NCBI GenBank assembly: GCA_000227525.2
Contig: AGIG01000002.1
Span: forward strand, 62,001-126,000
Direction: 5' to 3'
DNA: 64,000 nt
Origin: a gamma proteobacterium HIMB30
GTDB taxonomy: Bacteria > Pseudomonadota > Gammaproteobacteria > Pseudomonadales > Litorivicinaceae
Position 1 is the stretch's first letter; every line of letters starts with the position of its first letter. Position numbers and translations under genes: made by a program. Of the stretch, positions 8,951-17,726 are shown in pieces. The notes under the pieces are model-generated. The model was not told the origin of the DNA, did no database searches, and saw only the letters and a program-made list of their open reading frames with translations.

Positions 8951-10026
8951 GATTGGTCTCCAACGATACTGACGTCTTGTCCTTTGCGTAAGCCATCTTG
9001 GCCTTGCGTTACGACAAGATCACCCGCTTCAATACCTTTTGTAACAACAATCCGGTCGCCAAAACCCGCGCCAAGTTCAACCCGGCGTGGATCCGCTTTG
9101 CCATCAACGATCACCACAACTTGATGCCCGCCTCGACTGGGAATCACAGCATCTTTCGATATCGTGATCCTTTCTGAGGTCTTGCCGATCGGCAAAGTGA
9201 GGTCAATGGATTCTCCGAGCACAAAATCGCCCTTGGGTGGGGTCACAAACTGCAAGCGAATTAATCGCGAGCCAGTTCGTTGATTTTGCTCTGCAATTAA
9301 TGCGCGAACTTTCAAATCATAAGAGGCGTCGCGTAGGGTCCCGGAAATAATCTGTCCAATTGACATCGAGTTATAAGCCTCAGGTCTGACTTCAGCTTCA
9401 ACTTCAATCCCCAAATCAGGCAATAATCGAAACAATTGATCACCTGGTTTTACATACTGGCCCTCGGTCACGTTGATCGTAATCACGCGACCAGCAGTTT
9501 TAGCCGCGATGCGAGTTTGTCTCAGCTGACGTTCAACGTCCGTTATTTGGATATTCACTTCATCCAGTTCATAACGCGTTTTTACGAGATCGCTTTCCGT
9601 CTGGATCACATTGAGTTCCGCTTGCTCGGTCACGTCGCGTGTCAGTAAATCTCTGGTGTTCAAGCTCTCGGCACGAGTCAGTTGTTGCCCACGAACTATT
9701 TTTCGCTGTTCCAATAAAGCGAGATGAGCCGCCAGATAGGTTTTCCGTGCCTTAAGACTTTTCAACTGGTTACGAATTTCAGTGTCATCGAGACGCGCGA
9801 GTTCCTCATTCGCGTTCACCGAGTCTCCAACGAGGACGTTCATGGTCGAAACCGTTTCTGCCACTTCAGCGGACAACGTATGAATCACACCAGCAACCAT
9901 ACGACCAGAGACGTTTGTTCCAGTTTTTACCTCGCTCGTTGTTGCTTGATCGACGTAAACGGGGATACCGGCGGCCCATAACGATTGCGCCGACATCAAT
10001 AATAAAACGGGAAATATAATACGCAT
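8947..10026 (-). CDS. RND efflux periplasmic adaptor (membrane-fusion) subunit
   Basis: This 359-residue adaptor links an RND permease to an outer-membrane channel. A cleavable signal peptide (MRIIFPVLLLMSAQSLWAAG) lacks a lipobox Cys, so the protein is probably not a lipoprotein. It is followed by a biotinyl-lipoyl-like half-motif, a coiled-coil hairpin (about 90-170, rich in Leu/Gln/Arg), the returning lipoyl half (AAKTAGRVITINVTEGQYV) and a beta-barrel domain. Its stop overlaps the permease start (8947-8950), so the pair is co-translated. It is divergent from gloA across an 89-base gap. Confidence 0.9.
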   Translation of the reverse strand: MRIIFPVLLLMSAQSLWAAGIPVYVDQATTSEVKTGTNVSGRMVAGVIHTLSAEVAETVSTMNVLVGDSVNANEELARLDDTEIRNQLKSLKARKTYLAAHLALLEQRKIVRGQQLTRAESLNTRDLLTRDVTEQAELNVIQTESDLVKTRYELDEVNIQITDVERQLRQTRIAAKTAGRVITINVTEGQYVKPGDQLFRLLPDLGIEVEAEVRPEAYNSMSIGQIISGTLRDASYDLKVRALIAEQNQRTGSRLIRLQFVTPPKGDFVLGESIDLTLPIGKTSERITISKDAVIPSRGGHQVVVIVDGKADPRRVELGAGFGDRIVVTKGIEAGDLVVTQGQDGLRKGQDVSIVGDQS

Positions 10027-10045
10027 GGCATTCGACTTCTGTAGT

Positions 10046-10056
10046 AACCTGAGGTT
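10046..10056. promoter_or_regulatory. Small palindrome between RND operon and gloA
   Basis: The 11-base palindrome AACCTGAGGTT lies in the divergent intergenic region, 20 bases from the adaptor start. It could be an operator for the efflux operon. No regulator gene is adjacent, and short palindromes arise by chance. Confidence 0.25.
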
Positions 10057-10115
10057 GCTTTATGCGCTTTATCTTGAACAAATAAAAGTGATTTTTAAAA
10101 AAATTTGGAGGCTTT

Positions 10116-10556
10116 GTGCAATACCTTCACACCATGATCCGAGTCACCGATCTTGACGCCTCATTACGGTTCTACTGTGATGGCTTGGGATTAGTAGAAA
10201 CCCGCCGTTATGACAATGACCGGGGGCGATTTACGCTGGTGTTCTTAGCGGCACCCGATGATTTGAGTAATGTGCAACAGCACAAAGCGCCACTCCTTGA
10301 GTTGACCTACAACTGGGATCCGGAGGACTACACCGGTGGGCGGAAATTTGGTCATCTGGCGTACCGGGTCAACGATATTTACGGACTCTGTGACCACTTA
10401 CAGACGCTCGGAGTCACCATCAATCGGCCGCCTCGTGATGGACATATGGCGTTTGTTCGAAGTCCCGACGGAATTTCGGTTGAACTGTTACAAGCGGGCG
10501 ATGCACTTCCACCGGCCGAACCATGGATTTCAATGGCCAACACAGGCACTTGGTGA
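10116..10556 (+). CDS. gloA: Lactoylglutathione lyase (glyoxalase I)
   Basis: This 146-residue metalloenzyme isomerises the methylglyoxal-glutathione hemithioacetal to S-lactoylglutathione. The start is GTG at 10116, supported by TTGGAGG five to eleven bases upstream and by the family N-terminus LHTMIRVTDLDASLRFY. Metal ligands are visible: His in LHTMIRV, Glu in APLLELTYNW, His in FGHLAYRV and Glu in GISVELLQ. Length is slightly above E. coli GloA (135). It is read away from the RND operon and is followed 41 bases later by an amino-acid-binding protein gene. Confidence 0.93.
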   Translation: MQYLHTMIRVTDLDASLRFYCDGLGLVETRRYDNDRGRFTLVFLAAPDDLSNVQQHKAPLLELTYNWDPEDYTGGRKFGHLAYRVNDIYGLCDHLQTLGVTINRPPRDGHMAFVRSPDGISVELLQAGDALPPAEPWISMANTGTW

Positions 10557-10597
10557 AATCTGATACCATCCGAGTCGTTACAATTAAGGAGCACACC

Positions 10598-11341
10598 ATG
10601 ATCAAAAAACTTCTTACATCTGTCGTATTCAGCGCAGTCGCGTCGGCATCACTGGCAGCAGGGATCCCTGATCCGTTACGCATTGCGACCGAAGGTGCCT
10701 ATCCTCCGTTTAACGGTGTTGATGCCAATGGCAATCTCATCGGTTTCGATGTCGATATCGCAATGGCGCTTTGCGAAGAGATGAAAGCAAATTGTGAATT
10801 AGTTGCCCAAGACTGGGATGGGATCATTCCGGCACTCGTCGCAAACAAATACGACGCAATCATTGCATCAATGTCGATCACTGATGAGCGTAAACAGACA
10901 ATTGATTTCACCAATCGGTACTATTCTAATTATCTGGCCGTCATTGGACCCAAAGGTCAGGTCGCTGGTCCTCAGGATATGGCCGGTAAAACTGTTGGGG
11001 CACAGCGTTCAACCCTGGCCTCTCAATGGGCTGAAGATAATTTGATGGGGCAAGCAGATGTCAAGTTGTATGATACGCAAACTGCTGCCTACGCTGACCT
11101 TTCAGCGGGTCGATTGGATGCGATGGTGTCTGATATCTATCCTGCGATGGATTGGCTCAAAGAGAATTCAGGTTACGAGCTTGCAGGCGACAAAATTGAT
11201 ATCAATGACCAAATCGGCATTGGAATCCGCCAAGGTGAGGGCGATCTGAAAGCGGCACTGAACAAGGCAATCGATGCAATCCGTGCGAACGGTAAGTATG
11301 CAGAGATCAACGCCAAGTATTTTTCTGCTGATATCTATTGA
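10598..11341 (+). CDS. Polar amino-acid ABC transporter, periplasmic binding protein
   Basis: This 247-residue protein belongs to the HisJ/ArtJ/OccT-type binding proteins (solute-binding family 3). I start at ATG 10598 because AAGGAG lies just upstream and a signal peptide follows at once (MIKKLLTSVVFSAVASASLA). Family motifs are present: LRIATEGAYPPFN, LIGFDVDIAMALCEE and the WDGIIPAL block. It probably binds a basic or polar amino acid and delivers it to the two permeases downstream. Exact ligand is not readable. Confidence 0.93.
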   Translation: MIKKLLTSVVFSAVASASLAAGIPDPLRIATEGAYPPFNGVDANGNLIGFDVDIAMALCEEMKANCELVAQDWDGIIPALVANKYDAIIASMSITDERKQTIDFTNRYYSNYLAVIGPKGQVAGPQDMAGKTVGAQRSTLASQWAEDNLMGQADVKLYDTQTAAYADLSAGRLDAMVSDIYPAMDWLKENSGYELAGDKIDINDQIGIGIRQGEGDLKAALNKAIDAIRANGKYAEINAKYFSADIY

Positions 11342-11347
11342 TACCGT

Positions 11348-12082
11348 GTGGGGATGCAAGTCCCCACCGCTTTCGTGGAGACTCTGAGTAAACTCACAAT
11401 CGGCACCTCTGGCTGGGGAGATGAACTGCTCCTCGGCGCACTAATGACGGTCAGCTTAGCGGTTGCTTCAGTGCTCGTTGGTCTCCTGATCGGGGGCAAA
11501 CTGGCCATCTTAAAGATTCAGCCGAACCCGGTATTACGCAGTGTTGCTAATGGATTAACGCTCCTATTTAGAGGTACACCAGAGTTTCTGGTGATCTTAA
11601 TCGTCTTTTTTAGCCTTGATCTTGTGCTCAATGCACTATTCAGTGCGCTCCAAATCCCTCTGACCGTTTCGACACCAAAATTCTGGGCAGGTGCGCTTGG
11701 TCTGGGTCTGATTTTCGGAGTCTATGCGTCCGAAGTATTCAAAGGCGCTTATTGGGCAGTGCCTCGAGGATTGATTGAAGCATCGCGTGCACTCGGACTG
11801 TCTCAATGGCAAACCATCAGACGAGTCCACCTTCCACTGATGTGGCGCTATGCATTACCTGGTTTGACAAACCTGTGGCTTGTCCTACTCAAAGATACGT
11901 CATTGGTCGCAGTCATTGCTTTTGACGAACTCCTACGAACCGCAAAAGTCGCCGGCGAGACTGAACGCGAACCCTTCATTTTCTTCCTGGCTGCCGCCGT
12001 TCTGTACCTGGTCATGACTTGGGTGAGTAATCGAGTGAAAGATCGTCTTGAAAGGCGTGTGGCGATCGTAGGACTGAACTGA
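11348..12082 (+). CDS. Polar amino-acid ABC transporter permease (OccQ/HisQ-like)
   Basis: This 244-residue inner-membrane permease has about five hydrophobic helices and the EAA loop of His/Glu/Gln-type importers (SRALGLSQWQTIRRVHLPL) near residue 155, which would contact the ATPase. The start is GTG at 11348, with ATG at 11354 as alternative. It begins six bases after the binding protein and overlaps the next permease as ATGA. No ATP-binding subunit gene is present in the cluster. Confidence 0.9.
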   Translation: MGMQVPTAFVETLSKLTIGTSGWGDELLLGALMTVSLAVASVLVGLLIGGKLAILKIQPNPVLRSVANGLTLLFRGTPEFLVILIVFFSLDLVLNALFSALQIPLTVSTPKFWAGALGLGLIFGVYASEVFKGAYWAVPRGLIEASRALGLSQWQTIRRVHLPLMWRYALPGLTNLWLVLLKDTSLVAVIAFDELLRTAKVAGETEREPFIFFLAAAVLYLVMTWVSNRVKDRLERRVAIVGLN

Positions 12083-12879
12083 TGATCGAAAGCTTATTGA
12101 AATCCACATATTTTTGGTTCAAAGGATGGCACTACCACATCGGTAAATCAGTTTGTGGACCCATGGAGCCCCTGCTTCCGAATTCGATCGGACCTCATTG
12201 TCCTCGTTTCGTTGATGGCTTATTTACGACCTTTGAGTTGGTCGTCTTGGCGCTCATCCTAGCTTTCCTGTTGGCCAGATCACTTGCCAAACTGCTAACA
12301 CTTGGCCCTCGATTCATCCAAGCACCCATCACCGGCTATGTTTATGTCTTTCAGGGAACGCCGATCCTGATTCAGTTATGGCTCGTCTATTATGGGCTTG
12401 CTCAATTCGAGTTCGTTCGTGATTCAGCCGCTTGGCTGTTCCTCGGTAGCGGATGGTGGGTTGGACTCATCGTTCTCACGCTTAATTCAGCGGCTTACCA
12501 AACCAATATTTTAATTGGCGCAATCCGAAACTTGCCGCAAGGACAACTTGAGGGCGCACAGTCCATCGGACTCAGTGCTCGACAGGCCTTCTTCAAAATT
12601 TTGTTTCCGCAGGCGCTTCGGGCATCTTGGCCTGCTCTGGCCAATGAGGGCATCCTGCTGCTGAAGGCCAGTGCACTTGTTAGCACCATCACGGTGTTAG
12701 ATTTGATGGGGCATGCGAGGACTGTCTTTTCGAGAAGTTATGATTTGTGGGTCTATGGCGGAGCCGCGATTCTTTATATTTTATTAACCGCAGTGCTGAC
12801 ATTGATGGCCTTTGTCATCAGGCGATACTGGTTCCAAAGTTTGCCGTCAGACCCCTGGTTCAAAGGGCTCTCACGTTAG
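12082..12879 (+). CDS. Polar amino-acid ABC transporter permease (OccM/HisM-like)
   Basis: This 265-residue partner permease has a longer N-terminus than HisM, with about 45 residues before the first clear helix (FTTFELVVLALILAFLL). The EAA loop is at GAQSIGLSARQAFFKILFPQ. It would pair with the preceding permease in an amino-acid importer. Its stop is only four bases from the stop of the convergent phosphoribosyltransferase gene, with no visible terminator between. The importer's ATPase must be supplied from elsewhere. Confidence 0.9.
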   Translation: MIESLLKSTYFWFKGWHYHIGKSVCGPMEPLLPNSIGPHCPRFVDGLFTTFELVVLALILAFLLARSLAKLLTLGPRFIQAPITGYVYVFQGTPILIQLWLVYYGLAQFEFVRDSAAWLFLGSGWWVGLIVLTLNSAAYQTNILIGAIRNLPQGQLEGAQSIGLSARQAFFKILFPQALRASWPALANEGILLLKASALVSTITVLDLMGHARTVFSRSYDLWVYGGAAILYILLTAVLTLMAFVIRRYWFQSLPSDPWFKGLSR

Positions 12880-12882
12880 CCG

Positions 12883-13449
12883 TTAGTTGCGATACGCAGC
12901 CTTTGCTTCGGCTTCATCAACCTCAAGCACGCCACCCTTGGCGGCATCACGTTCATGTTGAACGATATCGCGTGCATCCCAGGGATAATCGACCCAAACA
13001 TCTTCGATATCTTTGCCAACGAATACGTGTTGAACGGCGTCTGGAAACTCAGCTTTTTTCGTTTTTAGCTTATTGTGCATCACGAACACGCCGATCTCCG
13101 TCGGATTCTCTGCCAGCAGTTCTCCAATCGCAAAAGCAAGCGTCGTACGCTCGTCATCGACCTCGTCAACTAGCAACACCCGTTTACCAGTGATCATATT
13201 GTTGACGCCCTCAACCCATTGAATTTTATGCGGGACATCAGATGGCGGTTCATCTGGATGATAGCGAGCGAGTGAAATGGCAATCAGCGGTTTTTCAATA
13301 TAGGTGCGAAGAATACGCGCTGGAATAAAACCACCACCACCGATCGCCAGAATGACATCGAACTGGAAGTCGCTTGCAATGATTTTCTGGACGCCATCAG
13401 CAATGGTTTGGTGAAGGTCTGAATACGAAAAACGAAGACGAGCACTCAT
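12883..13449 (-). CDS. Purine phosphoribosyltransferase, yeast Hpt1-like
   Basis: This 188-residue type I phosphoribosyltransferase transfers the phosphoribosyl group of PRPP to a purine base. The PRPP loop reads VLLVDEVDDERTTL, and the later YPWDARDIVQHER segment is also present. Both are typical of the fungal Hpt1/Xpt1 branch rather than of bacterial Hpt or Gpt, where DDxxTTG is usual. The N-terminal base-side loop contains ILAIGGGGFIPARIL. Hypoxanthine, guanine or xanthine is the likely substrate; which one is not visible. It is convergent with the importer genes and follows a small membrane-protein gene. Confidence 0.82.
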   Translation of the reverse strand: MSARLRFSYSDLHQTIADGVQKIIASDFQFDVILAIGGGGFIPARILRTYIEKPLIAISLARYHPDEPPSDVPHKIQWVEGVNNMITGKRVLLVDEVDDERTTLAFAIGELLAENPTEIGVFVMHNKLKTKKAEFPDAVQHVFVGKDIEDVWVDYPWDARDIVQHERDAAKGGVLEVDEAEAKAAYRN

Positions 13450-13478
13450 GGGATCTATCCTGCCAAAATACTAGTTTA

Positions 13479-13859
13479 TCACTGAGTCGATGAGAGATTC
13501 GACTGAGAAATCGAATCCCGAACCTTGCTGAGTTTCGTGACAAGTTCGGTCACGTCATCACGTTGCCGCATCAGGTACGCCTTGCGGTGCTCATGGGTGT
13601 CTCCGCTTGGCTGAAAGCTAACGAGCCATTCGGCAGCCTGTTGCAAATGATCATCAATCTGTTGCTGCATCGTTCCTGAGACGGTCTCTCGACTATGGAC
13701 CAGATGATCAGTGACATCTTTGAGCTCACTCATTTGGTAGGTAATTTCCGAAAAGAGCCGTTCTTCAATTGTCGACTCACTCTCGGGCAAAAACGTCGAC
13801 AGGATGGATCCAACGATCAGCGCTAGGCCAAAAACAATCCCCATTTGGCGTATCGACAT
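13479..13859 (-). CDS. Small single-helix membrane protein of unknown function
   Basis: This 126-residue protein is not recognised. It has an N-terminal hydrophobic helix (IRQMGIVFGLALIVGSIL, residues 3-20) that could be a membrane anchor or uncleaved signal. A polar, Glu/Gln/Ser-rich and probably helical or coiled-coil body follows, with no Cys and no obvious catalytic motif. It lies 29 bases upstream of the phosphoribosyltransferase gene on the same strand and is divergent from maeB across 78 bases. The open frame without rare features suggests a real gene, but no function can be given. Confidence 0.6.
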   Translation of the reverse strand: MSIRQMGIVFGLALIVGSILSTFLPESESTIEERLFSEITYQMSELKDVTDHLVHSRETVSGTMQQQIDDHLQQAAEWLVSFQPSGDTHEHRKAYLMRQRDDVTELVTKLSKVRDSISQSNLSSTQ

Positions 13860-13937
13860 CCATGGTCCTCTTAACTAATTGGCCAAGTGCGTTACACTAC
13901 CGCAAAACCACCCCACTACAAATTGGAAATCATTTCT

Positions 13938-16211
13938 ATGTCGAATGACCTTCGTGAAGCAGCGTTGCGGTATCACCGTGCGGAGCCTGCCGGAAAATTA
14001 GAGATCGCAGCAACTAAACCGATGGCGACACAACGGGATTTAGCACTGGCATACAGCCCCGGCGTTGCGTATGCATGTACAGAAATCGCAGAGGATCCCA
14101 GTAAGGCTGCTGAATTGACCGCTCGAGGCAATATGGTTGCCGTGATTACGAATGGAACAGCAGTTCTAGGACTTGGTGCTATCGGACCGCTCGCCTCCAA
14201 GCCAGTGATGGAAGGTAAATCAGTACTTTTTAAGAAATTTGCCAACATTAATTCGATCGATATTGAAGTTGACACAACTGATGTGGATCGATTCTGCGAT
14301 GTGGTGTCAGCGCTGGAACCGTCGTTCGGCGGAATCAACCTGGAAGACATCAAAGCGCCAGAATGCTTTGAAATTGAAACTCGTCTACGGGAACAAATGA
14401 ACATCCCTGTATTCCACGATGATCAGCACGGAACTGCAATCGTCGTTGGTGCTGGCATGCTCAACGCGATGCGATACCTCGGCAAAGAAATGGGTGAAAT
14501 CAAACTCGTTTGTTCAGGTGCGGGTGCGGCGGCTCTGGCTTGCCTCAATATGTTAAAAACCCTCGGCGTAAAACAAGAAAATATTACGGTCTGTGACCAA
14601 CATGGTGTGCTGCGTACTGGGCGTGAAAAACCGATGGATAAGTACAAAACGCAATACGCCAGAGAAACGGATCTGAAGACACTCAAAGAAGCGCTGGTTG
14701 GAGCGGATGCATTCCTTGGATTATCCGTACCTGGGGTCATCGACCAAGACGATATCAAGAATATGGCGGATCGGCCTGTCATCTTTGCACTGGCAAATCC
14801 AACACCAGAGATTATGCCCGAGGTTGTCAAAGAAGTGCGTCCAGACGCGCTCATTGCGACCGGTCGGTCAGACTACCCGAACCAAGTCAATAACGTACTG
14901 TGCTTCCCATTTTTGTTCCGTGGTGCATTGGATTGTGGCGCGACAGTCATCAACGAAGAGATGAAGGCAGCATGTGCTGAAGCGATTGCAGCGATGGTTC
15001 ATTCGCCACCATCAGACGAAGTATTAAATACCTATCAAGGCGAACAGCTGACATTTGGTCCAGAGTATCTGATTCCAAAGCCGTTCGATCCGCGTTTGAT
15101 CATGGAGATTCCACCCGGCGTTGCTCTGGCTGCGGAGAAATCGGGTGTCGCAATGCGCCCGATTCAGGATTTAGATGCGTACCGTGACGATTTAAGTCGG
15201 TTCGTCTTCCGCTCAGGAATGCTCATGAAGCCCATGTTCGAGGCAGCACGAGCGACCAAACGTCGCTTAGTGCTGGCTGAAGGCGAAGGCGGAAAAATGC
15301 TGCAAGCCTGCCAGTTAATCGTCTCCGAAAACCTTGCTGACGTGACACTCGTTGGTCGTCGCAAAGTGATTGAAGAGAAAATTCAATCAATGAGTCTTTC
15401 AATCCAAGCGGGCAAGGATTTTCAAATCGTCGATAACCTTGACGACGCGGTGATCACCCCAATCGGCGAGGAATATCATGCGCTGATGGCCCGCCAAGGA
15501 ATGACCCCCAAGGCTGCACAGACACGTGTCAGAGCAAATACTACGGTCGTCGCTTCAATGTTACTCCGTCGAGGTGATGCAGACGCCATGCTGTGCGGGA
15601 CCTTTGGCACTTACGGCAAACACCTTCGGCTTGCCGAAGAAATCATCGGGCGCAGAGATGGATCGCCAGTGGTTGGCGCAATGACTGTGTTGATACTGCC
15701 ACAGGGAACAATTTTCCTGACAGATACGCATGTCAATTTTGACCCAACAGCCGAGCAGTTGTGTGAACTTGGTAAGCTTGCGGCAGATGAGATTCGCCGA
15801 TTTGGTATTCAACCAAAGGCAGCGTTCTTATCACATTCAAACTTTGGCTCATCCGACACCACGTCAGCCAAGAAAGTTCGCGAAGCCACGACCATGTTTA
15901 TGGATCGTTATCCAGATGTTGAAGCTGACGGCGAAATGCATGCAGATGCGGCGTTGGATGAGAAAGTTCGTCTCGATCTGCTTCCTGACAGTAAGTTGAC
16001 AGGCAAAGCCAATTTATTGATTTGTCCAAATCTGGACTCGGCCAACATCGCGAGAAATCTGCTCAAAGTGTTGGGTAACGGCGTGACCGTCGGGCCACTA
16101 TTATTGGGTCTTGAAAAGGAAGCGCACGTCGCTACTGCGTCCAATTCTCCGCGGGGTATCTTTAATATGGCTGCGGTTGCTCTTGCCAACGTCAATCGTA
16201 ACGACGACTAA
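13938..16211 (+). CDS. maeB: NADP-dependent malic enzyme with phosphotransacetylase-like domain
   Basis: This 757-residue MaeB-type enzyme decarboxylates malate to pyruvate with NADPH production. The N-terminal malic domain (about 1-420) has YSPGVAYAC, the metal-site FHDDQHGTA and the nucleotide-binding [10 protein letters not shown]. The C-terminal third resembles phosphotransacetylase ([13 protein letters not shown] onward), a regulatory domain in this family. I start at ATG 13938, where homology begins; an upstream in-frame ATG at 13887 would add an unconserved tail. A strong hairpin follows the stop. Confidence 0.95.
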   Translation: MSNDLREAALRYHRAEPAGKLEIAATKPMATQRDLALAYSPGVAYACTEIAEDPSKAAELTARGNMVAVITNGTAVLGLGAIGPLASKPVMEGKSVLFKKFANINSIDIEVDTTDVDRFCDVVSALEPSFGGINLEDIKAPECFEIETRLREQMNIPVFHDDQHGTAIVVGAGMLNAMRYLGKEMGEIKLVCSGAGAAALACLNMLKTLGVKQENITVCDQHGVLRTGREKPMDKYKTQYARETDLKTLKEALVGADAFLGLSVPGVIDQDDIKNMADRPVIFALANPTPEIMPEVVKEVRPDALIATGRSDYPNQVNNVLCFPFLFRGALDCGATVINEEMKAACAEAIAAMVHSPPSDEVLNTYQGEQLTFGPEYLIPKPFDPRLIMEIPPGVALAAEKSGVAMRPIQDLDAYRDDLSRFVFRSGMLMKPMFEAARATKRRLVLAEGEGGKMLQACQLIVSENLADVTLVGRRKVIEEKIQSMSLSIQAGKDFQIVDNLDDAVITPIGEEYHALMARQGMTPKAAQTRVRANTTVVASMLLRRGDADAMLCGTFGTYGKHLRLAEEIIGRRDGSPVVGAMTVLILPQGTIFLTDTHVNFDPTAEQLCELGKLAADEIRRFGIQPKAAFLSHSNFGSSDTTSAKKVREATTMFMDRYPDVEADGEMHADAALDEKVRLDLLPDSKLTGKANLLICPNLDSANIARNLLKVLGNGVTVGPLLLGLEKEAHVATASNSPRGIFNMAAVALANVNRNDD

Positions 16212-16230
16212 ACCCCTGTCTTCGCGACCA

Positions 16231-16263
16231 AAAACCCGAGCCGTAGCTGTTCGGGTTTTTTTA
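16231..16263 (+). terminator. Intrinsic terminator of maeB
   Basis: Arms AACCCGA (16233-16239) and TCGGGTT (16251-16257), with further A/T pairs outside, are followed by a T run on the plus strand. The T run reaches the stop codon of the convergent LysR gene. The A run on the other side (AAAAA before the stem) means it may also work on the minus strand. Confidence 0.85.
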
Positions 16264-17151
16264 TGCAAGTTCGTCCACTAAAAAATCAATCAACGCACGC
16301 GTTTTCAGAGGTAAGTGCCGACCATGAGGGAAGACGGCATACAGCTTTCGTTCTGGAAATAACCGATACTCAGGTAATACTTCACGTAATCGCCCATCCT
16401 CCAATTCGGTCTCAACCATAAACTGAGGGAGCAAAATGAGCCCTTGGCCCGCTCGCGCAAACGACACCATCATTTGATCATTGTTTGTTGATAGCTTCGC
16501 TTGCGTGATCACTTGTACTGGCTCCTCATGACCACGTTGAAGCTTCAACCGTTGGATCACGCGTTCCGATGCATAGTGAATAAAAGGAATATCAACCAGA
16601 TCTTCAGGAGTCGTTGGTGTCCCATACTCAGCCAACAAAATCGGTGCACCAACAAGAACCATCGGAACATCCGATAGCCGACGAGCGACCAAGGAGGAAT
16701 CCTCGAGGTGACCAATACGAATCGCTAAGTCGAACCCTTCACCGACCAAATCAACAAATCGATCGGATAGCTCGACATGCAAATTAATTCCTGGATGATG
16801 CGAGACAAATGAGGTTAGTGGCTCTTTGAGTACGCGCTGAGCGAGCGCGACCGGAGCAGAAATCCGAAGCGAGCCCTCTGGCTTCGCCTTCCGACCAGCG
16901 AGCATTTCACCCACTTCTTCGATTCCTTCAACCAAGGGTGCTGAGCGCTCAAAAAGGAACGAGCCTTCGTCAGTGAGACTCAACTGACGGGTGGTTCGGT
17001 GGAACAGTCGAACACCAAGATCATTTTCTAAGCGCTGTACTTGTTTGCTGACGGCTGACCCAGTCATTCCCAATCGACGAGCCGCCTCCGCAAAACTTCC
17101 ATGACGGGCCACAGCAACAAAAATTGGTACCCGCGACAAACGATCCATCAT
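16261..17151 (-). CDS. LysR family transcriptional regulator
   Basis: This 296-residue regulator has the N-terminal winged helix-turn-helix (residues 5-60: FVAVARHGSFAEAARRLGMT followed by SAVSKQVQRLE) and the effector-binding domain (about 90-295). GGAGAG precedes a double ATG at 17146-17151. It is divergent from a DoxX-family gene over 132 bases, the usual arrangement for a LysR protein that controls its neighbour. The effector is unknown. The sequence resembles the branch that often sits beside quinone- or pirin-related genes, which is only suggestive. Confidence 0.92.
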   Translation of the reverse strand: MMDRLSRVPIFVAVARHGSFAEAARRLGMTGSAVSKQVQRLENDLGVRLFHRTTRQLSLTDEGSFLFERSAPLVEGIEEVGEMLAGRKAKPEGSLRISAPVALAQRVLKEPLTSFVSHHPGINLHVELSDRFVDLVGEGFDLAIRIGHLEDSSLVARRLSDVPMVLVGAPILLAEYGTPTTPEDLVDIPFIHYASERVIQRLKLQRGHEEPVQVITQAKLSTNNDQMMVSFARAGQGLILLPQFMVETELEDGRLREVLPEYRLFPERKLYAVFPHGRHLPLKTRALIDFLVDELA

Positions 17152-17198
17152 CTCTCCTTCAAAGCATTGGTCTTCACTCAGTTATTAGTTCCAAAATA

Positions 17199-17233
17199 GA
17201 ATTAAACAAGTGCAGTTACTCATCATTTAATTC
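17199..17233. promoter_or_regulatory. Inverted repeat between lysR-type gene and doxX
   Basis: Arms GAATTAAA (17199-17206) and TTTAATTC (17226-17233) form a perfect 8-base inverted repeat with a 19-base gap. It is centred between the two divergent starts and is AT-rich, as LysR sites often are. It is a candidate operator for the adjacent regulator, not demonstrated. Confidence 0.4.
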
Positions 17234-17283
17234 CATCAATTTGGTAGTCATCATTTGCTCAACATGAAACACAGGAGACGACC

Positions 17284-17724
17284 ATGTTAAATCAAGCACT
17301 TGGACTCACGATGACGCGTATTGCCCTCGGGATAATTTTGTTTGCACACGGCTACTTTTTAAAAGTCGAAACCTTCACGATCGAAGGCACCATCGGATTT
17401 TTTGAGAGTATTGGACTTCCCGCTATCGCTGCATACCTGGTGATCGCCGGTGAGATCCTTGGAGGCATTGCCTTAATCCTTGGCGCCTTCACACGCCTAG
17501 CGGCATGGCTCTCACTCCCAATCCTTCTCGGTGCGACTTGGATGCACCTCGGAAACAACTGGGTCTTTTCAGCCGAAGGTGGTGGTTGGGAATTTCCCAT
17601 CCTACTGGTCGCGTTGGCGATTGCTGTTGGATTGGGTGGTGCCGGGAAGTATGCAATCGATAATCTTGAGTGGATGAAACATGTTCATTTCACTCAGTCG
17701 ACCGCAGAACAAGCGACCACATAA
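17284..17724 (+). CDS. DoxX family membrane protein
   Basis: This 146-residue protein has four predicted membrane helices (about 8-25, 50-70, 75-95, 108-128). The DoxX-type motifs ARHGYFL-like (ILFAHGYFLKVETF) and GEILGGIALILGAFTRLAA are visible. Family members are inner-membrane proteins linked to redox or thiosulfate metabolism or detoxification, but most have no proven activity. AGGAGACG precedes the ATG. It is divergent from the LysR gene, which probably regulates it. It ends two bases before the convergent SDR gene. Confidence 0.88.
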   Translation: MLNQALGLTMTRIALGIILFAHGYFLKVETFTIEGTIGFFESIGLPAIAAYLVIAGEILGGIALILGAFTRLAAWLSLPILLGATWMHLGNNWVFSAEGGGWEFPILLVALAIAVGLGGAGKYAIDNLEWMKHVHFTQSTAEQATT

Positions 17725-17726
17725 CC

